Shown: positions 57,286 through 64,000 of the stretch, one piece after another
How positions within the stretch are numbered: position 1 is the stretch's first letter
Layout of the letters: each line of letters begins with the position of its first letter
DNA from: an uncultured Clostridia bacterium
GTDB taxonomy: Bacteria > Bacillota > Clostridia > Oscillospirales > Acutalibacteraceae
DNA: 64,000 bases
Assembly: GCA_947623205.1 (NCBI GenBank)
Contig: CANQGM010000003.1
Coordinates: 1-64,000 of the forward strand
Direction: 5' to 3'
Translations under genes and position numbers: made by a program
Notes under the pieces: model-generated
Databases searched by the model: none
What the model was told of the DNA's origin: nothing
The model's input: only the letters and a program-made list of their open reading frames with translations

Positions 57286-59425
57286 TGTTTTAGCAATAAA
57301 AATAATCTCGGTAATTCTTGCTTTAATGATGATATCCACTTCTGTTTTAACAGCCGGAGCGGCGGAGCAGGGCAGTGAAAAGGAAGAGGTTGCATATGTA
57401 AACCTTAATTCAGACGGCTCTGTTGATGAAATAAATGTTGTTAATATTCTTACTGTTTCCGGCGGAAAGGCAGTTGATTACGGCAATTATGCAAGCGTAA
57501 GAAATATGACAACAACTGATGATATTGATTATTCAAACGGTAGGGTCAACATAAGCACAAACACCGATAAGCTGTACTATGAAGGAAAATTAGAAGATAA
57601 TACAATTCCGTGGGATATAAGTATTCAATATTATATTGACGGTGTAAAATATTCGGCTAATGAGATTGCAGGCAAAAGCGGAGCATTAAAAATAAAGATT
57701 AATATTAAACAAAACAAAGACTGTAAAAATAACTTTTTTAAAGGTTATGCTTTGCAGCTTACAATGTCGCTTGACACGGACAACTGCACAAATATTAAAG
57801 CCGACGGCGCAACAATAGCAAATGTTGGAAGCAAAAAACAGCTTACCTACACAATTTTGCCTGATAAGGGAGCAGACCTTGAAGTAACTGCCGATGTTAT
57901 TGATTTTGAAATGGATGCGGTTACAATAAACGGAATTAAGCTTAACCTTAATGTTGAGATTGACGATAAGGAGCTTATGGAGCAGGTTGATGACCTGATT
58001 GATGCAGTCGGCAAACTTGATGACGGTGCAGGAAAAATAAATGACAGCGCATCAACTCTTAAAAGCAGCGTTCAAAATAATTTGCAAAACGGGGTATCTT
58101 CACTTGCTGGCGGTGCCTCAGAAATGCAAAGCAAGGCAGGCGATTTAAAAAGCGGAGCAACGGCAATTGACAGCGGAGCAAAAAGCCTTGAAAGCGGTTC
58201 TGAAACTCTTGATAACGGAGTAAGATCATTACAAAACGGAGTAGGTCAGCTTAAAAACGGACTTAAAACACTCAATTCAAAATCATCTGACCTTACAACA
58301 GGTTCGGCACAAATTAAATCTGCTCTTATTACAATTCAGACATCACTTGAAAATGTATCTGTTTCAACCGATAAACTTTCTGAGCTTACCTCTGCTTCAT
58401 CACAAATCAAGTCAGGTATTGCTGACCTTGTGGCCGGTGTGCAGGCGCTTGAGCAAAACGCAGGCTGGCAAAGCTACAAAAATCTTATGCTTGCAAACGG
58501 ACTTGATATTGACGCTCTCAAAGAGAGCAACTCACAGGCCGCACAGAATATTCAGGGTATGATCGAAACTCTGAACACTCAAATTGCACAGCTTGAAATT
58601 ACGGGTGCCGATACTTCATCAATTCAGGCACAGGTTCAGCAGCTAAAAAGTCTTGCGGCGTTGCTTGCTGCCAACAATGCGAATATCAGCGGTACAGAAA
58701 GTTACCTTAATACTTTAAATGAAAATATAGGTTCTTTACTTAAAGGCGCAGCTGCATTGCAGACAAACTACAACGAATTTGATTTGCAGATAAGCACGCT
58801 TGCCGATTCAATAACAGAACTTGCTTACAATATGACTTTGCTTAAATCAGGAATTGACACTCTTGTTAATAATTACGTTACACTCGACAGCGGCGTTAAT
58901 GAATACACCGTGGGGGTTGCCCAAATCGTTAGCGGTTATGATGAAATTGCAAACGGAGCATCAACCCTTGCATCAGGCAGCAGTGAGCTGGTTTTAGGTA
59001 CAAAGTCGCTCAACAGCGGAACAGGTGAGCTTTTAAGCGGAATATCACAGTTCTACGATGCAGCAGGCACTCTCAAAAACGGCACAGAATCGCTCGGCGC
59101 GGGTGTTGAAGATCTGCTCAAAGGAGCGGCGGTTCTTAATGACGGCACATCATCTCTTAAAACCGGAACATCACAGCTAAACAGCAAAACGAGCGGCATG
59201 AATACTGAAATAAGCAATAAGATAAACTCGCTGCTTGACAGCATTTCAGGCGGAGACAGCAAGACGGTTTCGTTTGTATCAAAGAAAAATACAAGGGTTG
59301 ATTCCGTACAGTTTGTTATAAAAACACCTGCCATTGAAATTCCTGAAACAGCTGCCCAAAACGTGCAGAAGGAAGAACATCTGAATTTCTGGCAAAAATT
59401 ATTGAGATTGTTCGGCTGGTATTAA
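57272..59425 (+). CDS. Secreted Leu-Gly heptad-repeat protein (YhgE/Pip-like)
   Basis: The 717-aa protein starts with a signal peptide ending TAGAA (about residue 33). After a globular domain (about 40-235) it has long runs of the L-x-x-G-x-x-x-L heptad type (about 240-400 and 575-670: LNSGTGELLSGISQ, LASGSSEL), interrupted by a helical segment. Such proteins are encoded beside MMPL transporters in Firmicutes and may form an extracytoplasmic tube or adaptor. The C-terminus ends in an amphipathic NFWQKLLRLFGWY without the multiple membrane helices of typical YhgE/Pip proteins. Coupled to the MMPL gene by a 14-nt overlap. Confidence 0.85.
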   Translation: MNRHNVLAIKIISVILALMMISTSVLTAGAAEQGSEKEEVAYVNLNSDGSVDEINVVNILTVSGGKAVDYGNYASVRNMTTTDDIDYSNGRVNISTNTDKLYYEGKLEDNTIPWDISIQYYIDGVKYSANEIAGKSGALKIKINIKQNKDCKNNFFKGYALQLTMSLDTDNCTNIKADGATIANVGSKKQLTYTILPDKGADLEVTADVIDFEMDAVTINGIKLNLNVEIDDKELMEQVDDLIDAVGKLDDGAGKINDSASTLKSSVQNNLQNGVSSLAGGASEMQSKAGDLKSGATAIDSGAKSLESGSETLDNGVRSLQNGVGQLKNGLKTLNSKSSDLTTGSAQIKSALITIQTSLENVSVSTDKLSELTSASSQIKSGIADLVAGVQALEQNAGWQSYKNLMLANGLDIDALKESNSQAAQNIQGMIETLNTQIAQLEITGADTSSIQAQVQQLKSLAALLAANNANISGTESYLNTLNENIGSLLKGAAALQTNYNEFDLQISTLADSITELAYNMTLLKSGIDTLVNNYVTLDSGVNEYTVGVAQIVSGYDEIANGASTLASGSSELVLGTKSLNSGTGELLSGISQFYDAAGTLKNGTESLGAGVEDLLKGAAVLNDGTSSLKTGTSQLNSKTSGMNTEISNKINSLLDSISGGDSKTVSFVSKKNTRVDSVQFVIKTPAIEIPETAAQNVQKEEHLNFWQKLLRLFGWY

Positions 59426-59518
59426 ATTGATAATTTATATTTAAGCAAAAATGTTGTAAAGCTGTATGTGGTTTTTTTATATTAGAAAAATAAATAATTA
59501 AATCGTTGTTAACTTAAT

Positions 59519-59844
59519 ATGAATATTGTGTATAAATTACAAAAAATATTTTATATACATTATACATATACTTCTTTTTTAATTGATAAAAACCATACTT
59601 ACTATGGCAATAGTATGTGTTATATGAAATTGCAGGTTGATAAGCAAGAGGTAAATTCGGCTTCTTTAGCAACGGAGGCAACAAATCCCACAAAAACGGT
59701 TTATGAACAGCAAACAGTGGTTTTCCGAAAACAGGGGTTATTATCAACCCTGTACCGCAAATAATTTCAGTTATGCTGTTATCAGTGTGCGTTCTCATAT
59801 TTGAATTTTTAAGCAGAAATCGCAAAAATAAAAGGAACAATTAA
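59519..59844 (+). pseudogene. Remnant of a sortase-anchored surface protein
   Basis: In the frame 59719-59844 the sequence reads GFPKTG followed by a hydrophobic helix (IISVMLLSVCVLIFEFL) and a basic tail SRNRKNKRNN, then stop: an LPXTG-like sorting signal (here F instead of L). The Thr/Ala/Glu-rich stalk VNSASLATEATNPTKTVYEQ lies in another frame just before, so a frameshift near 59710-59720 separates stalk and anchor. No upstream domain or start can be found. A decayed C-terminus of a wall-anchored protein is the simplest reading. Confidence 0.5.
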
Positions 59845-59898
59845 TTAATTTTTAAAGTTGTTCTATAAATAACATAGTTTAAAGGACAATTGTATAGA

Positions 59899-59930
59899 AA
59901 AACGGTTTAGCATAATTGCTAAACCGTTTT
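59899..59930. terminator. Hairpin terminator at the left end of the mosaic tail
   Basis: AAAACGGTTTAGC (59899-59911) pairs perfectly with GCTAAACCGTTTT (59918-59930), a 13-bp stem with a 6-nt loop, then TTAATG; on the other strand CTATA follows. Likely terminator. Confidence 0.8.
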
Positions 59931-60021
59931 TAATGTTTTGCAATATTTTTTGGTGGAGGCGGTCAAAGGCGGCGAGGCGGTTGTGAGTTACAAAGGCAAG
60001 ACAAGGACGTTGTTTCTGGTG

Positions 60022-60180
60022 AAACCCCTGCAAAAGTTTTGCCAAAAGCATTGAATCCTTACCGCCGGAAATGCACACGGCAATTTTATCTCCTGCATTA
60101 ATAAGCTCATAATTTTTTATCGCTATTATAAAGGGATTCTATATTTTTTCCTGTATTTTTTAATAATGCTCCGCTCCTCT
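60022..60180 (-). pseudogene. TtcA-type PP-loop ATPase fragment
   Basis: On the minus strand the peptide KNYELINAGDKIAVCISGGKDSMLLAKLLQ-like segment (quoted in parts: KNYELINAGDKIAV, CISGGKDSMLLAKLLQGF) matches the ATP-pyrophosphatase core of the TtcA-like tRNA-thiolation family. Upstream ERSIIKKYRKKYRIP continues the homology but in another frame, with the shift near 60135. The sequence after QGF (60022) is unrelated and runs into the hairpin at 59899-59930. The rest of the gene is missing on both sides. Confidence 0.75.
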
Positions 60181-60236
60181 ATCGAAAAAAACGGCGCCCC
60201 TGTGCTGCTGCGCGATAAATGGGAATTTACTACTTA

Positions 60237-61136
60237 TCACAACAATGTACTGTCAATAAACTCGAAATAAGATTTTTTATTGACATTATCTGAATTGTCC
60301 TTATACCACATAAATGATTCTTTTAACCCTTTATACAAATCTTTTTCATTCGGCATCAATTCATGCTGCTTTGACACATCAAGATAGTATTCATAATCAT
60401 AAAAGCTAAAATATTTTCGTTGCTCTATATCATCGTATACATTTTTTACTATTGCCTCTTTCCCCACTACACTGTAGCACATTTCGACCCACTGCTGAAT
60501 TGATATCGCATTTAGATTTCCAACATTAAAAATATGGTGTTGTGGTTTTTTCATCAATAGAACATCAACGAACCTACATAAATCTTCTACGTGAAAAAAC
60601 TGTAATTTCATCTCACCGTTTTTTGGCAGATAAAAACATCTGTCACGTAACGCACAATCAAAAACAAATGCTTCTCTGTATACATTGTTCATCTGTCCGT
60701 ATAAGTAAGGCGGACGAAGTACATATGCAGATGGCTCTCTCCTTAATAAAGTTTTTTCCGCTTTGATCTTGTCAGTTCCATATTTTCCCCAAAATTTATT
60801 TTCAGCCAATACTGCATCTTCTTTAAATGGTTGTGTTTCATATTCCGGATACACCGCACTGGAACTAATAAAAATATAATCTCCGTAATACCCCAAGGCA
60901 TCTATCAAACGATCTATCCCTTCGGCAGTGTAAGCTGTATCAATTACGAAATCAAAGCAATAGCTATGCAGCACTCCTCCAAGGGCAAATCTGTCAGCTT
61001 GAATCAATTTTACACCCTTCGACTGTTCTCTGCTGTTTCTGTTGAGGACATACACATCATACCCTTTCGCCACATAGTATTCCGCAATATATCTGCTAAC
61101 AAAAACCGTACCGCCTGTAACAAGGACTTTTTTCAT
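60237..61136 (-). CDS. NAD-dependent epimerase/dehydratase
   Basis: From the ATG at 61136, with GGAGGG 5 nt upstream, a 299-aa extended-SDR protein: the nucleotide-binding GGTVFVSRYIAEY (GGTxF variant), SSSAVYPE, and the catalytic Y-GTD-K (in KYGTDKIKAEK). Similar proteins act on nucleotide sugars or as atypical RNA-binding SDRs; the substrate cannot be told. Codon use and isolated position between pseudogene fragments suggest an acquired gene. Confidence 0.88.
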   Translation of the reverse strand: MKKVLVTGGTVFVSRYIAEYYVAKGYDVYVLNRNSREQSKGVKLIQADRFALGGVLHSYCFDFVIDTAYTAEGIDRLIDALGYYGDYIFISSSAVYPEYETQPFKEDAVLAENKFWGKYGTDKIKAEKTLLRREPSAYVLRPPYLYGQMNNVYREAFVFDCALRDRCFYLPKNGEMKLQFFHVEDLCRFVDVLLMKKPQHHIFNVGNLNAISIQQWVEMCYSVVGKEAIVKNVYDDIEQRKYFSFYDYEYYLDVSKQHELMPNEKDLYKGLKESFMWYKDNSDNVNKKSYFEFIDSTLL

Positions 61137-61179
61137 GTTGCCCTCCATTAAATCCCGCTTTGTCGAGCACTTGTTTTTT

Positions 61180-61208
61180 ATTATATCATACTGTGAAATG
61201 AGATTCAA
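61180..61208 (-). promoter_or_regulatory. Promoter of the epimerase gene
   Basis: Minus strand TTGAAT (61203-61208), 17-nt spacer, perfect TATAAT (61180-61185), 44 nt before the ATG. Confidence 0.75.
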
Positions 61209-61680
61209 GGTGCCCGCCAGTCCTGCAAGCGCGCTCCGATGTGTTGCCGGAGATATATAAATATCACACAAGGGATATTTGTATATCCAAAGACCGAACC
61301 GCGCCCATCGGGCGCATTCTTACGCGCTCATGGGCGGATAAGGCATAAGCAAAAACGTTAACTTTCTGAGGCTGTGACAGAATGCTTAACGGGCGGCCCG
61401 CAGGGATCCTCTCTTAGGGAGATAGCCGGACGCGGCAAAAAAATAGACTCAGAACGGCGAACCGTTCCGAGTTTCTTTTTCAGCGTGCGTAAACCGCTGT
61501 GCGGTAGACAAGCGCAAACACGTTTTTGACGACTACCATGTCAAAAAGGTTCGCCACTTGTGACTTTGGAAGGGTACTACGAAAAAGATGTACAGGTTTC
61601 AAGTTGACTGACAATTCAAAGTCGAAAAATTACTGCCTTTCTGACAGATACTCTTCAGAGCATTCAGAAAAACAGTTTTC
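61209..61680. other. Non-coding mosaic stretch with hairpins
   Basis: No gene is supported. It is more GC-rich than the left part of the window and contains a tight hairpin GCGCCC-ATC-GGGCGC (61301-61315) and a terminator-like stem ACTCAGAACGG/CCGTTCCGAGT (61447-61472, one mismatch) followed by TTCTTTTT. Likely inter-element debris of former insertions. Confidence 0.5.
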
Positions 61681-61911
61681 TTATTCTGCTGTGAACTGCA
61701 CCGTTCTTTTCGGTCCGCCCTTTAAGACGATGAATATCTGCTCTGCTGCTATTGCTTTGATGCATTCAATAATCTGACGCACTGCTTGATTATCACACTC
61801 AATCAGGTGATTTTTCAAAGCCTCGAACACAGTAAAGATTTCATTGATCCAGCGTTCACTTTGCTTTACGGAGGATTGCTTTACTGTAACACAGGTTCTT
61901 CGTTTCGGCAC
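61681..61911 (-). pseudogene. Possible serine-recombinase C-terminal remnant
   Basis: A 76-aa open frame whose central part, ALKNHLIECDNQAVRQIIEC, and end, IFIVLKGGPKRTVQFTAE, resembles the last residues of large serine recombinases (a helix followed by a beta-hairpin with ...FKGG...). No catalytic domain is present. The assignment rests on weak pattern similarity and position beside cstA and another recombinase end. Confidence 0.35.
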
Positions 61912-61963
61912 TTCTTTTTACCACTTACCGTAACTCATCCATTCTATTTCTACAAGCAAATAC

Positions 61964-61992
61964 TTGCAATGATGCGTCTAATGTGATAAAAT
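61964..61992 (+). promoter_or_regulatory. Promoter of cstA
   Basis: TTGCAA (61964-61969), 17-nt spacer, TAAAAT (61987-61992), about 60 nt before the cstA ATG; GAAGGG serves as ribosome site. Confidence 0.65.
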
Positions 61993-62052
61993 AATTATAT
62001 CGCAGCAGGCTACCTGCGCAACTAGGAGAATGCGGAAAGAAGGGATTTTGGT

Positions 62053-63498
62053 ATGGTTACATTCATTATCGGTTTGCTGTTGCTTGTGGGCGGCGGTGTG
62101 GCATACGGTGCATTGTGTAGCCGGATATTCCGTCCGGACGACAGGCAAACACCTGCGGTGCGTTTGCGAGACGGTGTAGATTTTGTCCCTATGAAAAAAT
62201 GGAAAAACAGCCTGATTCAGCTTTTGAACATTGCGGGAACAGGTCCTATTCTTGGCCCGATACAGGGAATTTTATTCGGTCCGATCGCATTTATCACCAT
62301 TCCGATTGGCTGTGTGATCGGCGGAGCGTTCCACGACTATATGAGCGGCATGATCTCCGTAAGGAACGACGGAGCGCAGATGCCGCAGCTGATCCGGCAG
62401 TTTCTGGGAAAGCACATTTATGCGGTCTACAACATCTTCGTGGGGCTCCTAATGCTCTTGGTCGGAGCCGTGTTCATCTATACGCCGGGCGATTTGTTTG
62501 TTGTGCAGATTCTGGGCGCAGACAACGGAATCACCAATCCCGTGGTATGGATTGTATACGGTGCAATCTTCCTGTATTATATTGTTGCAACACTGTTCCC
62601 GATTGATAAAATCATCGGAAAGGTATATCCGATTTTCGGCGCGGTGCTGGTGCTGTCGGCTATCGGGGTGTTCATCGGATTGTTTATCAAGGGCTACCCG
62701 CTAGACGAACTGTGGAGCATCGGCGTCCGGGGCGTTCATCCTCAAGGACTGCACTTTATTCCTGTGTTCTTTGTGACGGTTGCGTGCGGTATTGTTTCGG
62801 GCTTCCATTCCACGCAGTCCACATTGATTGCACGGACAATGGAGCATGAAAAGGAAGGGCGGATGACCTTCTACAACATGATGATCGCTGAGGGCTTTAT
62901 CGCCATGATCTGGGCGGCTGCCGCCATGGGCGTGATGAATCTGGGACTGGCAAATGCAGATACTTCTGCGACGGAAGTAGTCGGAATCGTTGCAAAGAAC
63001 CTGCTCGGTACGGTGGGCGGAATCATCGCGATTGTCGGCGTCATTGTGTTGCCAATCACATCGGGAGACACGGCACTCCGCTCCCTGCGGCTGATGGCGG
63101 CGGACGCGCTGCACATTGACCAAGCGAAAAAGAAAAACCGCCTTACTGTGTCGCTGGTCATCTTTGCCCTTGTCGCAGCACTCCTGCTTTTCTCCAAGAT
63201 GAATGCCGGCGGATTTAATGTGCTGTGGCGGTACTTCGCTTGGGCAAACCAGACGATTGCGGTATTTGCTTTTGCCATGATCGCAGTTTATATGATGCAA
63301 AATAAGCAGCCGTATGCCATGGCGTTGGTACCGGGTATGTTTTATATGTTTATAATTTCGAGCTTTATCTTAAACGCTGCCATCGGCTTTCATCTGCCGT
63401 GGACAGCAAGCTATATTCTAGCGGGAGTTCTGACGGTCGCCTACGGCGCAGCGATCGTGTTATACGGACAAAAAAGCACAAAGGAACTGAAAGCATAG
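62053..63498 (+). CDS. cstA: CstA family carbon starvation protein / peptide or pyruvate transporter
   Basis: The 481-aa membrane protein has the CstA signature segments LLVGGGVAYGALCSRIF, LLNIAGTGPILGPIQGILFG, GAFHDYMSGMISVRNDG and LPITSGDTALRSLRL. It is the short form common in Firmicutes, about two-thirds the length of E. coli CstA. Its GC content is visibly higher than the rest of the window (many GCG/GGC/CTG codons), which suggests acquisition. It lies between recombinase-like ends, so may be cargo of a mobile element. Confidence 0.93.
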   Translation: MVTFIIGLLLLVGGGVAYGALCSRIFRPDDRQTPAVRLRDGVDFVPMKKWKNSLIQLLNIAGTGPILGPIQGILFGPIAFITIPIGCVIGGAFHDYMSGMISVRNDGAQMPQLIRQFLGKHIYAVYNIFVGLLMLLVGAVFIYTPGDLFVVQILGADNGITNPVVWIVYGAIFLYYIVATLFPIDKIIGKVYPIFGAVLVLSAIGVFIGLFIKGYPLDELWSIGVRGVHPQGLHFIPVFFVTVACGIVSGFHSTQSTLIARTMEHEKEGRMTFYNMMIAEGFIAMIWAAAAMGVMNLGLANADTSATEVVGIVAKNLLGTVGGIIAIVGVIVLPITSGDTALRSLRLMAADALHIDQAKKKNRLTVSLVIFALVAALLLFSKMNAGGFNVLWRYFAWANQTIAVFAFAMIAVYMMQNKQPYAMALVPGMFYMFIISSFILNAAIGFHLPWTASYILAGVLTVAYGAAIVLYGQKSTKELKA

Positions 63499-63545
63499 AG
63501 TCGCGAACATCAACATCCTTGTGTAGCTTGCGAAATAACAGTAAG

Positions 63546-63578
63546 AATCGGCAAGGCATAAGTCTTGCCGATTTTTGG
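63546..63578 (+). terminator. Terminator after cstA
   Basis: AATCGGCAAG (63546-63555) pairs with CTTGCCGATT (63564-63573) around an 8-nt loop, followed by TTTGG. Confidence 0.85.
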
Positions 63579-63664
63579 AAGGGTAGACCAAAATAGATGC
63601 CGGTTGCATATAAGAGCGACCCCCCGTGCATCGTGAACCGGCGGGAGCCGCCGACGCAGGGCGG

Positions 63665-63814
63665 AACTTTTGCAAAGCAAAAGTTTCGACCGAAGGCAAA
63701 GCGGACGCGGGGTCCCCGCAAAGTTGGCAGACTTTGTGGGGAAAGGAGCGGCAGTCCGTCAAGCGCCGCCGTGATTTGCAAAAGCAAATCACGGCAAGCC
63801 ACAAGGACTTGCCG
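63665..63814. repeat. Cluster of four hairpins between cstA and the recombinase
   Basis: AACTTTTGC-AAA-GCAAAAGTT (63665-63685); CCCCGCAAAGT/ACTTTGTGGGG (63714-63741, one G-T pair); CGTGATTTGC-AAAA-GCAAATCACG (63770-63793); CGGCAAG/CTTGCCG (63792-63814). All are perfect or nearly so in 150 bp of GC-rich DNA. Possible roles are recombination or transfer sites, or RNA structure at the recombinase 3' end; none is shown. Confidence 0.75.
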
Positions 63815-63825
63815 CGACGTGGTGG

Positions 63826-64000
63826 ACCGCTACCATTCATAAACAAAACCCTTTCTTCCTCTGCCGCTTTTTCCAGATCTGAAAGGAGCTTGTCGGTAAT
63901 GGTAACAGGTTCGTCCCCAGAGTTATATGTAATAGTGACTTTATCATCATAAAGATAAATCCTATTTACAAAAATGTCAATCAGCGTCTTGCGATACTTC
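63826..64000 (-). CDS. C-terminus of a large serine recombinase (cut by window edge)
   Basis: Reading leftward from 64000, the frame gives KYRKTLIDIFVNRIYLYDDK, VTITYNSGDEPVTITDKLL and SDLEKAAEEE, the C-terminal segment of large serine recombinases of Firmicutes mobile elements. The catalytic N-terminus is off-window. The frame stays open past the expected end, through the hairpin cluster, to about 63460, so the native stop seems lost or the C-terminus is extended. It marks the end of a conjugative or transposable element. Confidence 0.75.

Noticed and set aside
59514-59840. 108-aa minus-strand frame after the heptad protein
   Set aside because: No ribosome site, AT-driven composition, and the plus strand shows a better explanation (sorting-signal remnant).
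62701-63300. 199-aa minus-strand frame opposite cstA
   Set aside because: His/Arg/Asp-rich translation of the antisense of a GC-rich membrane protein gene; cstA homology is unambiguous.
63365-63846. Minus-strand frames across the hairpin cluster as separate genes
   Set aside because: They are continuations of the recombinase frame through structured DNA, with no start signal of their own.
1-64000. tRNA and rRNA genes
   Set aside because: I looked through the intergenic regions for tRNA cloverleaf blocks (GGTTCGA-type) and rRNA and saw none; a covariance search could still find one.

Overview
The window looks like the chromosome of a low-GC, Gram-positive, spore-forming anaerobe of the Clostridia, probably Oscillospiraceae/Ruminococcaceae-like. 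The grounds are AT-rich intergenic DNA with strong GGAGG-type ribosome binding sites, the rplU-prp-rpmA-obg order with a Prp-cleavable L27, the gdpP-rplI-dnaB-tilS-hpt-ftsH block, RNase J, Mini-III, NrdR, a CotJC/Mn-catalase remnant, and a secreted starch-degrading lipoprotein. The species cannot be fixed from the sequence alone.

Layout. 1-5943 is a large CRISPR array (89 complete repeats plus one cut by the left edge) that continues off-window. 5944-6107 is the leader. 6108-13669 is a complete type I-C operon transcribed leftward toward the array (cas3-cas5c-cas8c-cas7c-cas4-cas1-cas2). Immediately beyond its promoter lies an N-terminally truncated CotJC/Mn-catalase gene. 14.4-23.6 kb holds a solo NuoE-like [2Fe-2S] protein, RmuC, an S1-domain protein, a cyclophilin lipoprotein, a HAD phosphatase and a MoxR-DUF58-transglutaminase operon. 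23.6-24.9 kb is an orphan phage-type lysis cassette (amidase, holin, small membrane coiled-coil protein) placed directly after the uvrA terminator. 25-37.5 kb is a leftward housekeeping block (uvrA, ftsH, hpt, tilS, dnaB, rplI, gdpP, rnj). 38-53.7 kb contains rnhA, nifS-nifU, nrdR, sseB, an alpha-amylase lipoprotein, yitT, mrnC, obg, rpmA, prp, rplU, an SDR, a methyltransferase, trkA-trkH, a zinc-ribbon membrane protein and nnrE. 54.4-59.4 kb is a TetR-MMPL-YhgE-like export locus. 59.4-64 kb is a mosaic accessory tail: remnants of a sortase-anchored protein and of a TtcA-type enzyme, an NAD-dependent epimerase, a recombinase-like fragment, a cstA gene, a cluster of hairpins, and the C-terminus of a large serine recombinase running off the right edge.

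Main points of interest. Two CRISPR spacers (3339-3371 and 4882-4915) encode, in frame, the conserved peptides of the amidase that sits 19-21 kb away in this same chromosome, with diverged codons and no matching PAM. The array has evidently sampled phages carrying a relative of the resident lysin, and mismatches appear to spare the host copy. Other spacer pairs record the same phage peptide through synonymous codon changes, and one spacer is present twice, 83 positions apart. The isolated lysis cassette, without other phage genes and without an obvious promoter of its own, is the best candidate for an undescribed arrangement.
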